Below, piece after piece: positions 44,704-53,125 of a DNA stretch of 64,000 nt (positions are counted from its first letter, which is position 1; each line of letters starts with the position of its first letter). Made by a program: the position numbers and the translations under genes. The stretch is taken from NCBI RefSeq assembly GCF_003987065.1, contig NZ_PIPY01000002.1, positions 186,001 to 250,000 on the forward strand, given 5' to 3'. The stretch comes from Pseudidiomarina insulisalsae. GTDB lineage: Bacteria; Pseudomonadota; Gammaproteobacteria; Enterobacterales; Alteromonadaceae. A model generated the notes under the pieces. It made no database searches. It was not told where the DNA came from and saw only the letters and a program-made list of their open reading frames with translations.

Positions 44704-45934
44704 CCTGCAGGCGCTGCTGCAGGTCTTCACAGAGGCGCAAGGCACCAGCTTTATCACCAGTTTGCTGAAGTACCACCGCCAAACCCAGCGTCGCCTGTTC
44801 ATGTAAGGGTGCGAACGTTAATACTCGGCGGTACCAGCTTTCAGCCTGCTGCAAGTCCTGCCGCTGCAGGTACTTGTCGCCGAGCAAGTTGCCAACTTCG
44901 GCGTACCACGGGCGGATCTGCACCTCGTGCTCCGTATAACGCGCCGACATTGCCGTAAATGCCCGCTGATAGGCGTCAAGTGCAAGCTCGGTCGCCCCCA
45001 AAGCCTCGTGCAATTCGGCTTTATTTAACCAGACCTGCCAGGCGTTCTCGTCAGCCTGCAAGGCACGCTCGTACACTATGATAGCCTCGGCATAATTGCC
45101 TTGTGCCGACAAAACAAAACCCAGCGCCTTTAGTGTCGCTGCATTTTCAGGTGCCAGTGAGACAGCCTTTTCAGCCAACACCCGCGCCCGTTGTAATTGC
45201 TGCTGCTTCTCAGCGCTTGCCAATTCGCCGGAGCTGACCCGCTGTGTCAGCGTCACCTGCCCGCCCGGCTCAGCATCTGACCAACGTACCACCCGCTGCA
45301 CCAAAGAGTTAGCCAACCCAGCATACGCGATCGCGGCATCTGGAGTGAGCTCAATCTGTTGTTCATAAAGTGCAATTGCCATCTCGTTATCAGCGAGGCG
45401 CATCTGGTGATAATAATCGTCAGCACGTGCCAGTAAATCGGCAGTCGGCTCCGGCTGCGAATTCTCGGGTGTCCACCACCAGAACAAGCTCAGCAGGGCC
45501 ACCGCCGTTAGTGCGGCGATGCCGAAAAAAAGTACGTGCCTCGAACCTGTTTGACGTTGCCCGACATCTGCTGGTGGTGGCTGCACTGAGTTGACTGTGG
45601 CAAGCAATCGGTAACCGCGCTTCGGCAGGGTTTCGATAAGGTTTGGAGCACGCGGGTCATCACCTAAGCTGGCGCGCAACCGCGACAAGGTACGCGCCAG
45701 CGTATCATCGCTGGCGTAACTATCGGGCCAGACCGAGGCAATGATCTCTTCTTTGCTCACCAATTGCCCCTGGCGTGCCACGAGTAAAGCCAGCAACTGA
45801 CATGATTTCGGCTCAAGACGTACCGCCGTCGTCTCCGAAAGCTTGTCGTTAGTCTCCACTGGCGTACAGATGCCGCTGTTAAAATCGACTCGCCAAGGTC
45901 CTATCTGCTGAATACCCAACTCTGTTTCATCCAT
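44663..45934 (-). CDS. CadC/ToxR-like membrane regulator with TPR sensor domain
   Basis: This 423-residue protein has an OmpR-type winged-helix domain (about 10-112, RLEPKSCQLLALLVARQGQLVSKEEI...LSRLRASLGDD...IETLPKRGYRL), one membrane helix (about 132-153) and a periplasmic TPR region (about 170-415, AIAYAGLANSLVQ, AEAIIVYERALQADENAWQVW). This is the one-component, membrane-bound activator architecture. Its divergent neighbour is an S41 peptidase, and three phased heptamers lie between the two starts, so local control is likely. The 3' end overlaps the methyltransferase gene. Confidence 0.88.
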   Translation of the reverse strand: MDETELGIQQIGPWRVDFNSGICTPVETNDKLSETTAVRLEPKSCQLLALLVARQGQLVSKEEIIASVWPDSYASDDTLARTLSRLRASLGDDPRAPNLIETLPKRGYRLLATVNSVQPPPADVGQRQTGSRHVLFFGIAALTAVALLSLFWWWTPENSQPEPTADLLARADDYYHQMRLADNEMAIALYEQQIELTPDAAIAYAGLANSLVQRVVRWSDAEPGGQVTLTQRVSSGELASAEKQQQLQRARVLAEKAVSLAPENAATLKALGFVLSAQGNYAEAIIVYERALQADENAWQVWLNKAELHEALGATELALDAYQRAFTAMSARYTEHEVQIRPWYAEVGNLLGDKYLQRQDLQQAESWYRRVLTFAPLHEQATLGLAVVLQQTGDKAGALRLCEDLQQRLQASYDCEQAIAERK

Positions 45935-45952
45935 ACTTCAACCACTTACGCT

Positions 45953-45992
45953 TTGTCAGGAATTTGTCAGAACAATCATTTAAGATTGTCAG
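45953..45992. promoter_or_regulatory. Phased TTGTCAG heptamers in the divergent promoter region
   Basis: TTGTCAG occurs at 45953-45959, 45964-45970 and 45986-45992. The spacings are 11 and 22 bases, i.e. whole helical turns, as in direct-repeat sites of OmpR/PhoB-type winged helices. They lie between the CadC-like gene and the S41 peptidase gene. Confidence 0.6.
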
Positions 45993-46051
45993 GACAATTC
46001 GCATAGTACTTTTTAGGATTCGGCTCGATGTTATTTCACGGAGCTATTGAA

Positions 46052-47350
46052 ATGTCTTTTAACACTCTTTTTGCGAGCCTGCTCTTACTGGTTAGTCTAA
46101 ATTGTAGCTATGCCCAGCAGTCGACAACCACCTTCACTCCTGCGCAACTGCGCGAGGATTTCTCACAACTTTACCAGAATCTGCAAAGCGGCAGTTATGA
46201 TCTTTTTGCTCATTATCCACAAGTCCACTACGACAGGGACTATCAAAACTTCCTCGCCGCCCTGGAGCAACCACTGACAAAGCTTGAGGCGCAGAAATTA
46301 TTCATGCGTTTCGTCGCGCTGGCCCGCATTGCGCATACGCGTATCGATTTTCCGGTAGCAGATTATCGCAGCTTCCTTGAAAACAGTGGCAAGACACTGC
46401 CCTTCGACCTCAGAATTCACACCGAGGGCGTTTTTATTTATGAGGGTGAGCAAGCGGTTTACCGGATGACCCTGCGGGACGCGCAAAGCCAAGAGATCTA
46501 CACTGTTACCCAACCTACATTAGCACAGAAAGATCAGCTGCAGAGCGTTACGGATGCCAGCACCGCAGAGCGTAAACTACGCGACTATGAAGTCCGCGCT
46601 GACGGCATCGGCTATTTGAAACCTGGACCGTTTTACAATATCTACGCCAGCTCTGACGCCGAGGTTTGGGACACGACTGAGTTTCACAGTTTCATTGACG
46701 AGGCATTCACCGCATTAAAGCAAGCTGAAGTTACCCGCGTGCTTATCGATTTACGTGGCAACCCTGGTGGAACCAACAGTTTTAGCGACCATATGCTGGC
46801 CTGGATTGCAGATCAGCCATTTAAGTTTGCTTCCGACTTTCGCGTGAAAGTCTCGCCTTTAGCTCGGCAGGCCAATCAACAACGCCTACAGGGCAACCCG
46901 ACAGCGGGTGATACCTCATTACAGCTGGAAGACTTTTACGCCCGGCACCAGGAGGGTGATATTATCTCGTTTCCATTAGCTGACACCCCACCCCATGGCG
47001 CGACGAAGTCAATGGCCGGAACCGAAGTTTTTATACTCGTTGACCGTTACTCATTCAGTAATGCCGTGTCAGTCGCTAGTATTGCTCAGGACTACGGCTT
47101 TGCCACCGTCATTGGCGAAAAAACGGCAGATTTGGCAACAACTTATGCTGCCATGGAGCACTTTACCTTGCGCCACACAGGCATTGAGGTGGGCTTTCCT
47201 AAAGCGCACATCATTCGTCCGAATGGTGATCTGAAAGCTGATGGCGTAACACCCGATATTTCGTTTTCATTCGGCACCGCCAAAAACGGTGCCAAAACCG
47301 AGCTGGAGCGTGTGATCGATCTTATCCAGCAAGAGACGCTTAATCATTAG
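46052..47350 (+). CDS. S41-family (tail-specific/C-terminal processing) peptidase
   Basis: This 432-residue protein starts at ATG 46052, which has GGAG nine bases upstream; an ATG at 46028 is also in frame. The signal peptide is MSFNTLFASLLLLVSLNCSYA. The S41 core is visible as VTRVLIDLRGNPGGTNSFSDHMLAWI, then AGTEVFILVDRYSFSNAVSVASIAQDYGFATVIGEKT. The serine of DRYSFSNA sits at the usual nucleophile position, and there is no clear PDZ domain, so this is a short S41 form (TSPc-only). It is divergent from the CadC-like regulator. Confidence 0.85.
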   Translation: MSFNTLFASLLLLVSLNCSYAQQSTTTFTPAQLREDFSQLYQNLQSGSYDLFAHYPQVHYDRDYQNFLAALEQPLTKLEAQKLFMRFVALARIAHTRIDFPVADYRSFLENSGKTLPFDLRIHTEGVFIYEGEQAVYRMTLRDAQSQEIYTVTQPTLAQKDQLQSVTDASTAERKLRDYEVRADGIGYLKPGPFYNIYASSDAEVWDTTEFHSFIDEAFTALKQAEVTRVLIDLRGNPGGTNSFSDHMLAWIADQPFKFASDFRVKVSPLARQANQQRLQGNPTAGDTSLQLEDFYARHQEGDIISFPLADTPPHGATKSMAGTEVFILVDRYSFSNAVSVASIAQDYGFATVIGEKTADLATTYAAMEHFTLRHTGIEVGFPKAHIIRPNGDLKADGVTPDISFSFGTAKNGAKTELERVIDLIQQETLNH

Positions 47351-48561
47351 TGTTTATAGCTAAGCATGAACCAAGCCTTATTAGTGTCGACAGCCAGGCT
47401 GTCGGCCTGATAGCTGGCCAGTTTCAGTAATAATGAGAGTTGGTGGCTAAAGACATACTGAGCTGTCAGATCCAATTCATCGCCGTAGTCATGCGCGCCG
47501 TGGTCGGCACGAAAATCGTGATACGCCAGGCGCCACTTCCACTTATGGTGTTGACCCTTTAGCGCCAGCCAATCGTCGCGTAGACCGTCAGCTGGTGTGT
47601 TCAGAAAAATATCGGCAAAACCGTTAAATGCATGCAAAGTCGCCAGCGGTGTCTGCAAGGCTGAGTCACCGTTGCCCGCCAGACGCTCCTGACCCACAGT
47701 CAAGGTTGCCGGACCGAAATCCCAATCGATGCTGAGGCGATGGTAGCTATGCGTAAAATTCTGCGTATTTTGATGGGCGTCATCTTGCCGGGCTAAAGTC
47801 ATCTGGGCCTTCAAGGCCCATGGCGCGGCAAAGGCCAGGCTGTAATCAATTCCGTAAGTACGGCTGCTGCGCTCCTGCCAATCACTGAACTCGAAGTCAT
47901 AATAAAATGCAGCAGCCTGATGACCGGCCGCGGGCTGCAAGGTAAATAAGGAGGTGTAGAAATTGCCTTTATGATCGGCGCTGCTCCCGTCTGGACCGAA
48001 GATACGATTGACATTGTGAAAGTAGCCTACATCGAGCGAGCTGATATTGCTCAGAGCGTGCTGGTACCGGTAGCCGTCAAAAGTTTGCTCGTTCTGACGC
48101 CAGCCTACACCACCTAAAAAGCGCTGGTTCAAATAATTCACGCGCTGACGCCCGGCGGTTATGCTGCTTTGCTGGCTAAAGCGGTAACTCAAAAACGCCT
48201 GATTGACATCAGTTCCCTCAGGATCGGCAACAACGCTGTAGTCATTATGACCGTTTACTGTGCTGTTAAAACGCTGGCCACCGATGTTGCTCACGTTATC
48301 GATCTCCACCAGCGCACTCAGGCCTGACATTGGCGCTACCTGAAACAGGCGCGCGATATCAGTATTAACGGTCATGCGACTACGCAGAGTAGAAGCAAGC
48401 GCCCTCTGAAGCGGATTTTCCTGATCGACGTACTCAAGGCGGTATCGGAAATCAAAAGCTACTTCCGTCGCTTGCGGCTCGCTGGCATAAGCTCCAAAAA
48501 AGGGTGCGGCGGCAAACCAGGTCAACAGGGTGACAGTAGTTTTCAAACTGGCAGAAGACAT
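47347..48561 (-). CDS. Outer-membrane beta-barrel, alginate-export/porin-like
   Basis: This 404-residue protein has a signal peptide (ending near GAYAS, about residue 27) and alternating-residue beta strands throughout (FDFRYRLEYVDQEN, NQAFLSYRFSQQSSITAGRQRVNY, KWRLAYHDFRADHG). The C-terminal strand is WFMLSYKH. It resembles the alginate-export/OprD-like barrels of COG-type outer-membrane proteins. The substrate is unknown. The ribosome site lies inside a 10-bp hairpin just before the ATG (see 48568-48591), which suggests translational control. It follows the M23 lipoprotein gene on the same strand. Confidence 0.8.
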   Translation of the reverse strand: MSSASLKTTVTLLTWFAAAPFFGAYASEPQATEVAFDFRYRLEYVDQENPLQRALASTLRSRMTVNTDIARLFQVAPMSGLSALVEIDNVSNIGGQRFNSTVNGHNDYSVVADPEGTDVNQAFLSYRFSQQSSITAGRQRVNYLNQRFLGGVGWRQNEQTFDGYRYQHALSNISSLDVGYFHNVNRIFGPDGSSADHKGNFYTSLFTLQPAAGHQAAAFYYDFEFSDWQERSSRTYGIDYSLAFAAPWALKAQMTLARQDDAHQNTQNFTHSYHRLSIDWDFGPATLTVGQERLAGNGDSALQTPLATLHAFNGFADIFLNTPADGLRDDWLALKGQHHKWKWRLAYHDFRADHGAHDYGDELDLTAQYVFSHQLSLLLKLASYQADSLAVDTNKAWFMLSYKH

Positions 48562-48567
48562 TAGCAG

Positions 48568-48591
48568 AGCTCCATCAATAGTGATGGAGCT
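48568..48591 (-). promoter_or_regulatory. Hairpin that sequesters the porin ribosome-binding site
   Basis: AGCTCCATCA (48568-48577) / TGATGGAGCT (48582-48591), 10 perfect pairs with loop ATAG. In the minus-strand mRNA the GGAG of the 3' arm is the Shine-Dalgarno sequence, eight bases before the ATG. A TAAACT -10-like hexamer (48593-48598) would place the transcript start at or near the hairpin. Confidence 0.7.
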
Positions 48592-48651
48592 TAGTTTACG
48601 GCCTGTGTCGGCAAAGAGAATTCCAATGAGGGGTTACCCCAAAGCAGGTAC

Positions 48652-50025
48652 TTAGCGACTCTCGGCCGTGGCTTCGCGGGCTGAGTAGACCGAACTGTCA
48701 CCGCTGGCTAAGCGCGACAGACGCAGCGTTCGTGCTTCCAGGCCACTGACGTAAGCGTCGAACTGTGCCAATAGCTCCCCGTCCAGACGTACAGTGGATA
48801 ACTTTTTGAGCGCCAATGGATTGACGCTCTTGCCGTGTTGATAGACTTCGTAGTGAAGATGACGCGCTTGCGATAACCCGGTATTACCCAAAAAGCCAAT
48901 GATCTGACCCTGGGCGACCTTTACCCCTGGTTGAATGCCGGGCGCGAACCCTTTCAAATGCGCATACAGGGTCTCATAGCCGTCATCATGCTGCAGCACT
49001 ACGGCATTACCGTACGAGCCGTACCAATCCGCCCGTTTTACCGTGGCGTTGCCTGCGGCCATAATCGGAGTGCCGGCCGGCGCACTAAAGTCGATACCTT
49101 TATGCATGCGGGTATAACCAAGCAGCGGGTGCTTACGCTGACCATAATGGGAAGATAAGCGCGCCCCGTTGAGCGGTGTCTTTAACAGAAAGCTCTCTGC
49201 CAGACGTCCATCCTCGAGGTAAAAAGAATCGGCAAATCGGTACAGGCGCAGGTCATCCTCTGAGTTTTTAAAGCGCAGATAGGTTGGTTGCAGTGGCGTT
49301 TGCTGATGGGCAAATAAGGCTTCATCAGCGGTTACCAATGTGCGTTCAAATACCACCTCAAAGCGGTTGCCCTCATAGACCTGGCGTTGAAAATCGATAA
49401 AGTGCGACAGCGCCAGCAACGCACTGTTAATCACGTCACCGGGTACACCCGCGTTGGCAGCGTCGCCGTAAAGGCTGTGGCTGATGGTTACCGCATGCTC
49501 TGCAATTTCAGTACGAGTGGGAACATAGCTTTTCGTGACGCGCCAGGTGTCGCCCTCAAGCGTGGCATCAACGCGCTCAGCATACTCACCGGCCAGGCTG
49601 ATTTGCTTTTGCCCGTCCACCTGATCAAGTGCGAGTACACTTCCGGCTTGCAGCTTATTCAGCGGCACGACGCTTTTTAACGCCAAGGCTAAGGTTGCGA
49701 TTTCACGGGAGCTAAAGCCCTGACGGGAAAGTAGCGCCGATACCGTCTGTCCACGTTTTAAGGTGATCAGCTGTGCCGCCTCAGACAGCGGCCGAAACGG
49801 CTGCTCAGCAGTTGCTTCGGTAGTCTCAGGTCGTAATTTGGGTACCAGCTCACTGGCCAACTGCGTTGGCGCGCTCTTTTGCGGCTTGGCCTCCACCCGT
49901 TCTGGTTTTTCGCTGGTCGACGGCGTTGCTTGCTCGGCCGGCTCGGTAGCGGGCACTGCGGTTTGCTCACTGCAACCTTGTTGCAGCAGTGCTGCCACAC
50001 AGATCAGCGCCCATAGCGTATACTT
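48652..50025 (-). CDS. M23 peptidoglycan endopeptidase, lipoprotein (MepM-like)
   Basis: This 457-residue protein starts at ATG 50025 (AGGA upstream; the frame opens at 50061). It has a lipoprotein signal with lipobox LQQGC, a Pro/Glu-rich linker, an OapA/LysM-like region (about 88-160, ITLKRGQTVSALLSRQGFS) and a C-terminal M23 domain (about 295-400). Zinc and catalytic motifs are visible: HKGIDFSAPAGTPIMAAG and HLHYEVYQHG. It probably cuts cross-links in peptidoglycan during growth. A lipid anchor is unusual compared with the membrane-anchored MepM of E. coli. The porin-like gene follows. Confidence 0.92.
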   Translation of the reverse strand, partial: KYTLWALICVAALLQQGCSEQTAVPATEPAEQATPSTSEKPERVEAKPQKSAPTQLASELVPKLRPETTEATAEQPFRPLSEAAQLITLKRGQTVSALLSRQGFSSREIATLALALKSVVPLNKLQAGSVLALDQVDGQKQISLAGEYAERVDATLEGDTWRVTKSYVPTRTEIAEHAVTISHSLYGDAANAGVPGDVINSALLALSHFIDFQRQVYEGNRFEVVFERTLVTADEALFAHQQTPLQPTYLRFKNSEDDLRLYRFADSFYLEDGRLAESFLLKTPLNGARLSSHYGQRKHPLLGYTRMHKGIDFSAPAGTPIMAAGNATVKRADWYGSYGNAVVLQHDDGYETLYAHLKGFAPGIQPGVKVAQGQIIGFLGNTGLSQARHLHYEVYQHGKSVNPLALKKLSTVRLDGELLAQFDAYVSGLEARTLRLSRLASGDSSVYSAREATAESR

Positions 50026-50106
50026 CATTCGATATCCTGACTGGCATTCGTTAAGCGCCATTCTACCGAAAAAAGTCAGGCTGGCAAAAGTAGGGTTTAC
50101 CTGAGT

Positions 50107-50283
50107 TTAACTTTTGTCTACTTTTTGCTCTGCTGTCGATTCCTCTTCTTGCTCTACTTCGCGTGCCGTACTGTAGCTGTAATCAGGACGCCCGGTTTCA
50201 TTGTCGAGCTCGGCACCGGCACAGGGAGGTTGCGGACCCAGCTCTTCATGCGTGTCCCAGTTGCTTTGTTTTTTCTCACCCAC
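50107..50283 (-). CDS. Small acidic protein with GTG start
   Basis: This 58-residue frame, MGEKKQSNWDTHEELGPQPP... to QKVDKS, starts at GTG 50283 with GGAGG seven bases before it. The product is very acidic and hydrophilic, with no signal peptide. A 64-residue open frame on the opposite strand (50125-50319) has no ribosome site and is probably its shadow. No family is recognised. The good Shine-Dalgarno site and the composition argue for a real gene. Confidence 0.68.
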   Translation of the reverse strand: MGEKKQSNWDTHEELGPQPPCAGAELDNETGRPDYSYSTAREVEQEEESTAEQKVDKS

Positions 50284-50416
50284 GTTGGTTCCTCCATTAC
50301 AAAAATGTACTTTATTTAAACGGCAAAACCCCTAATTTGGATCTAGATTAAGCAATAGGATGATCGTGTCAGCAGCGCATGCGTATCTGTAACAAACGGT
50401 ATAAGGAGAGTTTAGG

Positions 50417-51052
50417 ATGCGTAACTTGACCCGGCCATTTCAATTTCTCTTTTTTCTTTTTGTTTTTACAGGTAGCGCTATGGCAACTGAACAACCCGAA
50501 TATGAAGTTCTTAAGCAACAGGACGACTTCGAGCTGCGTCGGTATGCGCCCATGATTGTCGCCGAAGTAACGGTCAGTGGTTCTATGGAGCAGGCTTCAA
50601 GCCGTGGCTTTCGGGTATTAGCCGATTATATTTTTGGCAATAATCGTGTCGACGGCGCCACCAACACCGAAATAGCCATGACAGCCCCGGTCACCATGGC
50701 GCCACGCTCGGAAACGATCGATATGACCACGGCGACCACCATGGAAGCAGATGACGGGCGCTGGCGGGTGCAGTTTGTCATGCCAAGCGAATACTCCATG
50801 GCAACGCTGCCAAAGCCCAATAACCCAGATATTGAAATCTTAGACTATGATGAACGTTATTATGCGGTCGTGCGATTCTCCGGGCTTGCCGGTAGTAAGA
50901 AAGTAGCCAGCAAAACTGCTGAGCTTCGCACCTGGATGGAACAACAGGGCCTTGAGCCACGAGGCGTGCCCGAGCTGTCGCGTTACGATCCGCCCTGGAC
51001 GTTACCCTTTTTTCGCCGTAATGAGGTAAAGTTAATCTACCGCGCTGAGTAA
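50417..51052 (+). CDS. SOUL-family haem-binding-like protein, exported
   Basis: This 211-residue protein has an N-terminal hydrophobic signal (FLFFLFVFTGSAMA) and then the SOUL/HBP fold (PEYEVLKQQDDFELRRYAPMIVAEV, NTEIAMTAPVTM, VVRFSGLAGSKKVA, YDPPWTLPFFRRNEV). SOUL proteins bind haem or tetrapyrroles in several organisms; here haem binding is unproven. AAGGAGAG precedes the ATG. Only 12 bases separate it from the SDR gene, so they are likely one transcript. Confidence 0.9.
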   Translation: MRNLTRPFQFLFFLFVFTGSAMATEQPEYEVLKQQDDFELRRYAPMIVAEVTVSGSMEQASSRGFRVLADYIFGNNRVDGATNTEIAMTAPVTMAPRSETIDMTTATTMEADDGRWRVQFVMPSEYSMATLPKPNNPDIEILDYDERYYAVVRFSGLAGSKKVASKTAELRTWMEQQGLEPRGVPELSRYDPPWTLPFFRRNEVKLIYRAE

Positions 51053-51064
51053 CAAGGAAAAATC

Positions 51065-51871
51065 ATGGCCAGACTGCAAGATAAAGTTATCGTCATCACC
51101 GGCGCCGCTCGTGGTATCGGTGAGGGGGTGGCGCGCACTTTTCATCAGGAAGGCGCCACTGTTATTCTCACAGATATTCTGACCGATGAAGGTAAAGCGG
51201 TGGTCGCAGAGCTTGGCGAGCGCGCGCATTTTTACGAGCTTGATGTCTGCCAGGAAAAGCAGTGGCAGGATCTCATGACCTGGATCGAAGAAAAATTTGG
51301 CAACCTAAACGGGCTGGTCAATAACGCTGGCATTACCGGTCTGGAAACCACCTCCAATCCACATGATCCGGAACATGCTTCACTCGAAGACTGGCGTCGC
51401 GTGCATGAAGTGAATCTTGATGGCACCTTTTTAGGTTGTAAGTACGCAATTCAACTGATGCGACGTACCAAAAGCGCAGGCAGCATCATTAACATGTCGT
51501 CACGCTCGGGTCTGGTCGGCATTCCAGCTGCCGCAGCCTATGCTTCATCGAAAGCCGCCATGCGCAACCACACCAAGTCAGTTGCGCTGTACTGTGCGCA
51601 GCAAGAACTGCCTATTCGTTGCAACTCGGTGCATCCGGCCGCAATCATGACACATATCTGGGAGCCCATGCTCGGCACCGGCGAACAGCGGGAGCGCAAT
51701 ATTCAAAAAATTGTCGCGGATTGCCCCATGCATCGGTTCGGCGAAGTCAGCGAAGTTGCGGCGGTTTGTGTTCTGCTCGCCTCTGACGAAGCTAATTACA
51801 TGAACGCTTCAGAGATTACCATTGACGGAGGTGTGCTGGCTGGCAGCTTCAGTGCGGCGCCCACCGAATAA
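51065..51871 (+). CDS. SDR-family oxidoreductase
   Basis: This 268-residue classical short-chain dehydrogenase has the cofactor motif GAARGIGEG (residues 13-21), NNAG, catalytic Ser in MSSRSGLVG and YASSK (Tyr-x-x-x-Lys). An acidic residue after strand 2 (ILTDIL) suggests NAD(H). C-terminal MNASEITIDGGVLAG is typical of the family. The substrate is unknown; glucose-, steroid- and hydroxyacyl-type reductases are closest by appearance. Probably cotranscribed with the SOUL gene. Confidence 0.9.
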   Translation: MARLQDKVIVITGAARGIGEGVARTFHQEGATVILTDILTDEGKAVVAELGERAHFYELDVCQEKQWQDLMTWIEEKFGNLNGLVNNAGITGLETTSNPHDPEHASLEDWRRVHEVNLDGTFLGCKYAIQLMRRTKSAGSIINMSSRSGLVGIPAAAAYASSKAAMRNHTKSVALYCAQQELPIRCNSVHPAAIMTHIWEPMLGTGEQRERNIQKIVADCPMHRFGEVSEVAAVCVLLASDEANYMNASEITIDGGVLAGSFSAAPTE

Positions 51872-51873
51872 TG

Positions 51874-52581
51874 TTAATCGCGTCGCTGCTGCAGCAATGC
51901 TGCGGCCCGCTGCGCCCAAAGTTCTGCAGCAACATGTGACGGGTGATAACCGTCACGCGCGACGAAGCGCGCTTCAAACGGAAAGTCCGGCAGTAACAAC
52001 TCAGTAGACTGCTGCTGATCGCAGTGCGCCGCCAGCTCGCGGTTTAAGTCGTGGGCCTGGCGCCCTAAAAACCAGCGTAGCGGCTGCGGCAACGCCGGAA
52101 AGCGCTCCATTGGCGGTAGCGCCGTATAAAGAATATGCTTGGCGCCAAGACTCTGTAAATAGTCAGTCAGCGCTTCCAGATCGCGTCGCCACTGCACTAA
52201 TGAAGTACGTTGCGTAACATCGTTGACGCCTACCGAAATCACCACCGTATCCACCTGCGTCAGGCGCAGATCCGTCTCTTTGAGCATAGCCAGAACCTGA
52301 GCACAGGTCAGGCTTGAACGCGCCATCAATTGCCAGTGCAACTGATACTTTTCTGCCAGCAACCCAATCAGCCGCCCGCTAAACGCATCCTCCTGAGTTT
52401 CACACCCCACCCCAGCGATCGCCGAGTCGCCAATCAGCAATAACCCAAGGGGGGCTGCCCCCCCTTGAGGAATGTTATGGCGGCGGCCTGGCGGCTCAGG
52501 TAAGCGTGGGGTTCGCGCGCGTACGACTTTTCCCTGCAGCAGTAACAGGGGGGCGCTAAGGGCGAATAAAAGTTTGCGCAT
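51874..52581 (-). CDS. SGNH/GDSL-type hydrolase
   Basis: This 235-residue esterase/lipase-like enzyme has block I LLIGDSAIAGVG, block III SVGVNDVTQ (GxND) and block V DGYHPSH. An N-terminal hydrophobic stretch (LLFALSAPLLLLQGKVV) may anchor or export it. Between them sits a G7/C-rich hairpin in the coding sequence (52446-52467). A TTACACTAAG element at 52613-52622 looks like a -10. It converges on the SDR gene with a two-base gap. Confidence 0.85.
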   Translation of the reverse strand: MRKLLFALSAPLLLLQGKVVRARTPRLPEPPGRRHNIPQGGAAPLGLLLIGDSAIAGVGCETQEDAFSGRLIGLLAEKYQLHWQLMARSSLTCAQVLAMLKETDLRLTQVDTVVISVGVNDVTQRTSLVQWRRDLEALTDYLQSLGAKHILYTALPPMERFPALPQPLRWFLGRQAHDLNRELAAHCDQQQSTELLLPDFPFEARFVARDGYHPSHVAAELWAQRAAALLQQRRD

Positions 52582-52642
52582 GGGAGTCGGTTCCTGTCGG
52601 TGGCATGCTAAGCTTAGTGTAAAACCATAATACGAGTTGCGT

Positions 52643-53089
52643 ATGAAAATCTACGTGGATGCTGACGCCTGCCCCACGGTTATCAAAGACATCTTATTTC
52701 GGGCGGCGGAACGTAAGCAGATTCCGCTGTTGCTGGTCGCCAACCAGCCACTGCGCACGCCGCCGTCGAAGTGGATCCGCGCGATGACGGTGGCTTCAGG
52801 ATTTGACGTGGCCGATGATGAAATTGTCAAACAATGTGAGCTCGGTGACCTGGTGATCACCGCCGACATTCCGCTGGCCGCAGAGATCATCGCAAAAGGC
52901 GGCCGGGCCCTTAGTCCGCGCGGCGAGCTTTTTACGCAAGATACCATTCGCGAGCGCTTAAATGTGCGTGACTTCATGGAGACCATGCGCGCCAGCGGTG
53001 TACAAAGCGGTGGTCCACCGCCTTTACATCAACGTGATCGGATGGCGTTTGCAAACCAACTGGATCGCTTGCTGGCACAAGTGAAGTAA
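52643..53089 (+). CDS. yaiI: YaiI/YqxD family (DUF188) protein
   Basis: This 148-residue protein matches the YaiI/YqxD family: [40 protein letters not shown] and [30 protein letters not shown]. The PIN-like aspartates (DADACP) suggest nuclease ancestry, but no activity is established for the family. ATG 52643 is the natural start; the open frame begins one codon pair earlier with TTG. It is divergent from the SGNH gene and followed by the DUF3047 gene. Confidence 0.93.
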   Translation: MKIYVDADACPTVIKDILFRAAERKQIPLLLVANQPLRTPPSKWIRAMTVASGFDVADDEIVKQCELGDLVITADIPLAAEIIAKGGRALSPRGELFTQDTIRERLNVRDFMETMRASGVQSGGPPPLHQRDRMAFANQLDRLLAQVK

Positions 53090-53125
53090 CGACGTTACTG
53101 ATTCAAATTCAAGGAGGCCAATTGC

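Noticed and set aside
50125-50319. 64-codon plus-strand frame
   Set aside because: No ribosome site; better explained as the shadow of the GTG-started minus-strand small gene at 50107-50283.
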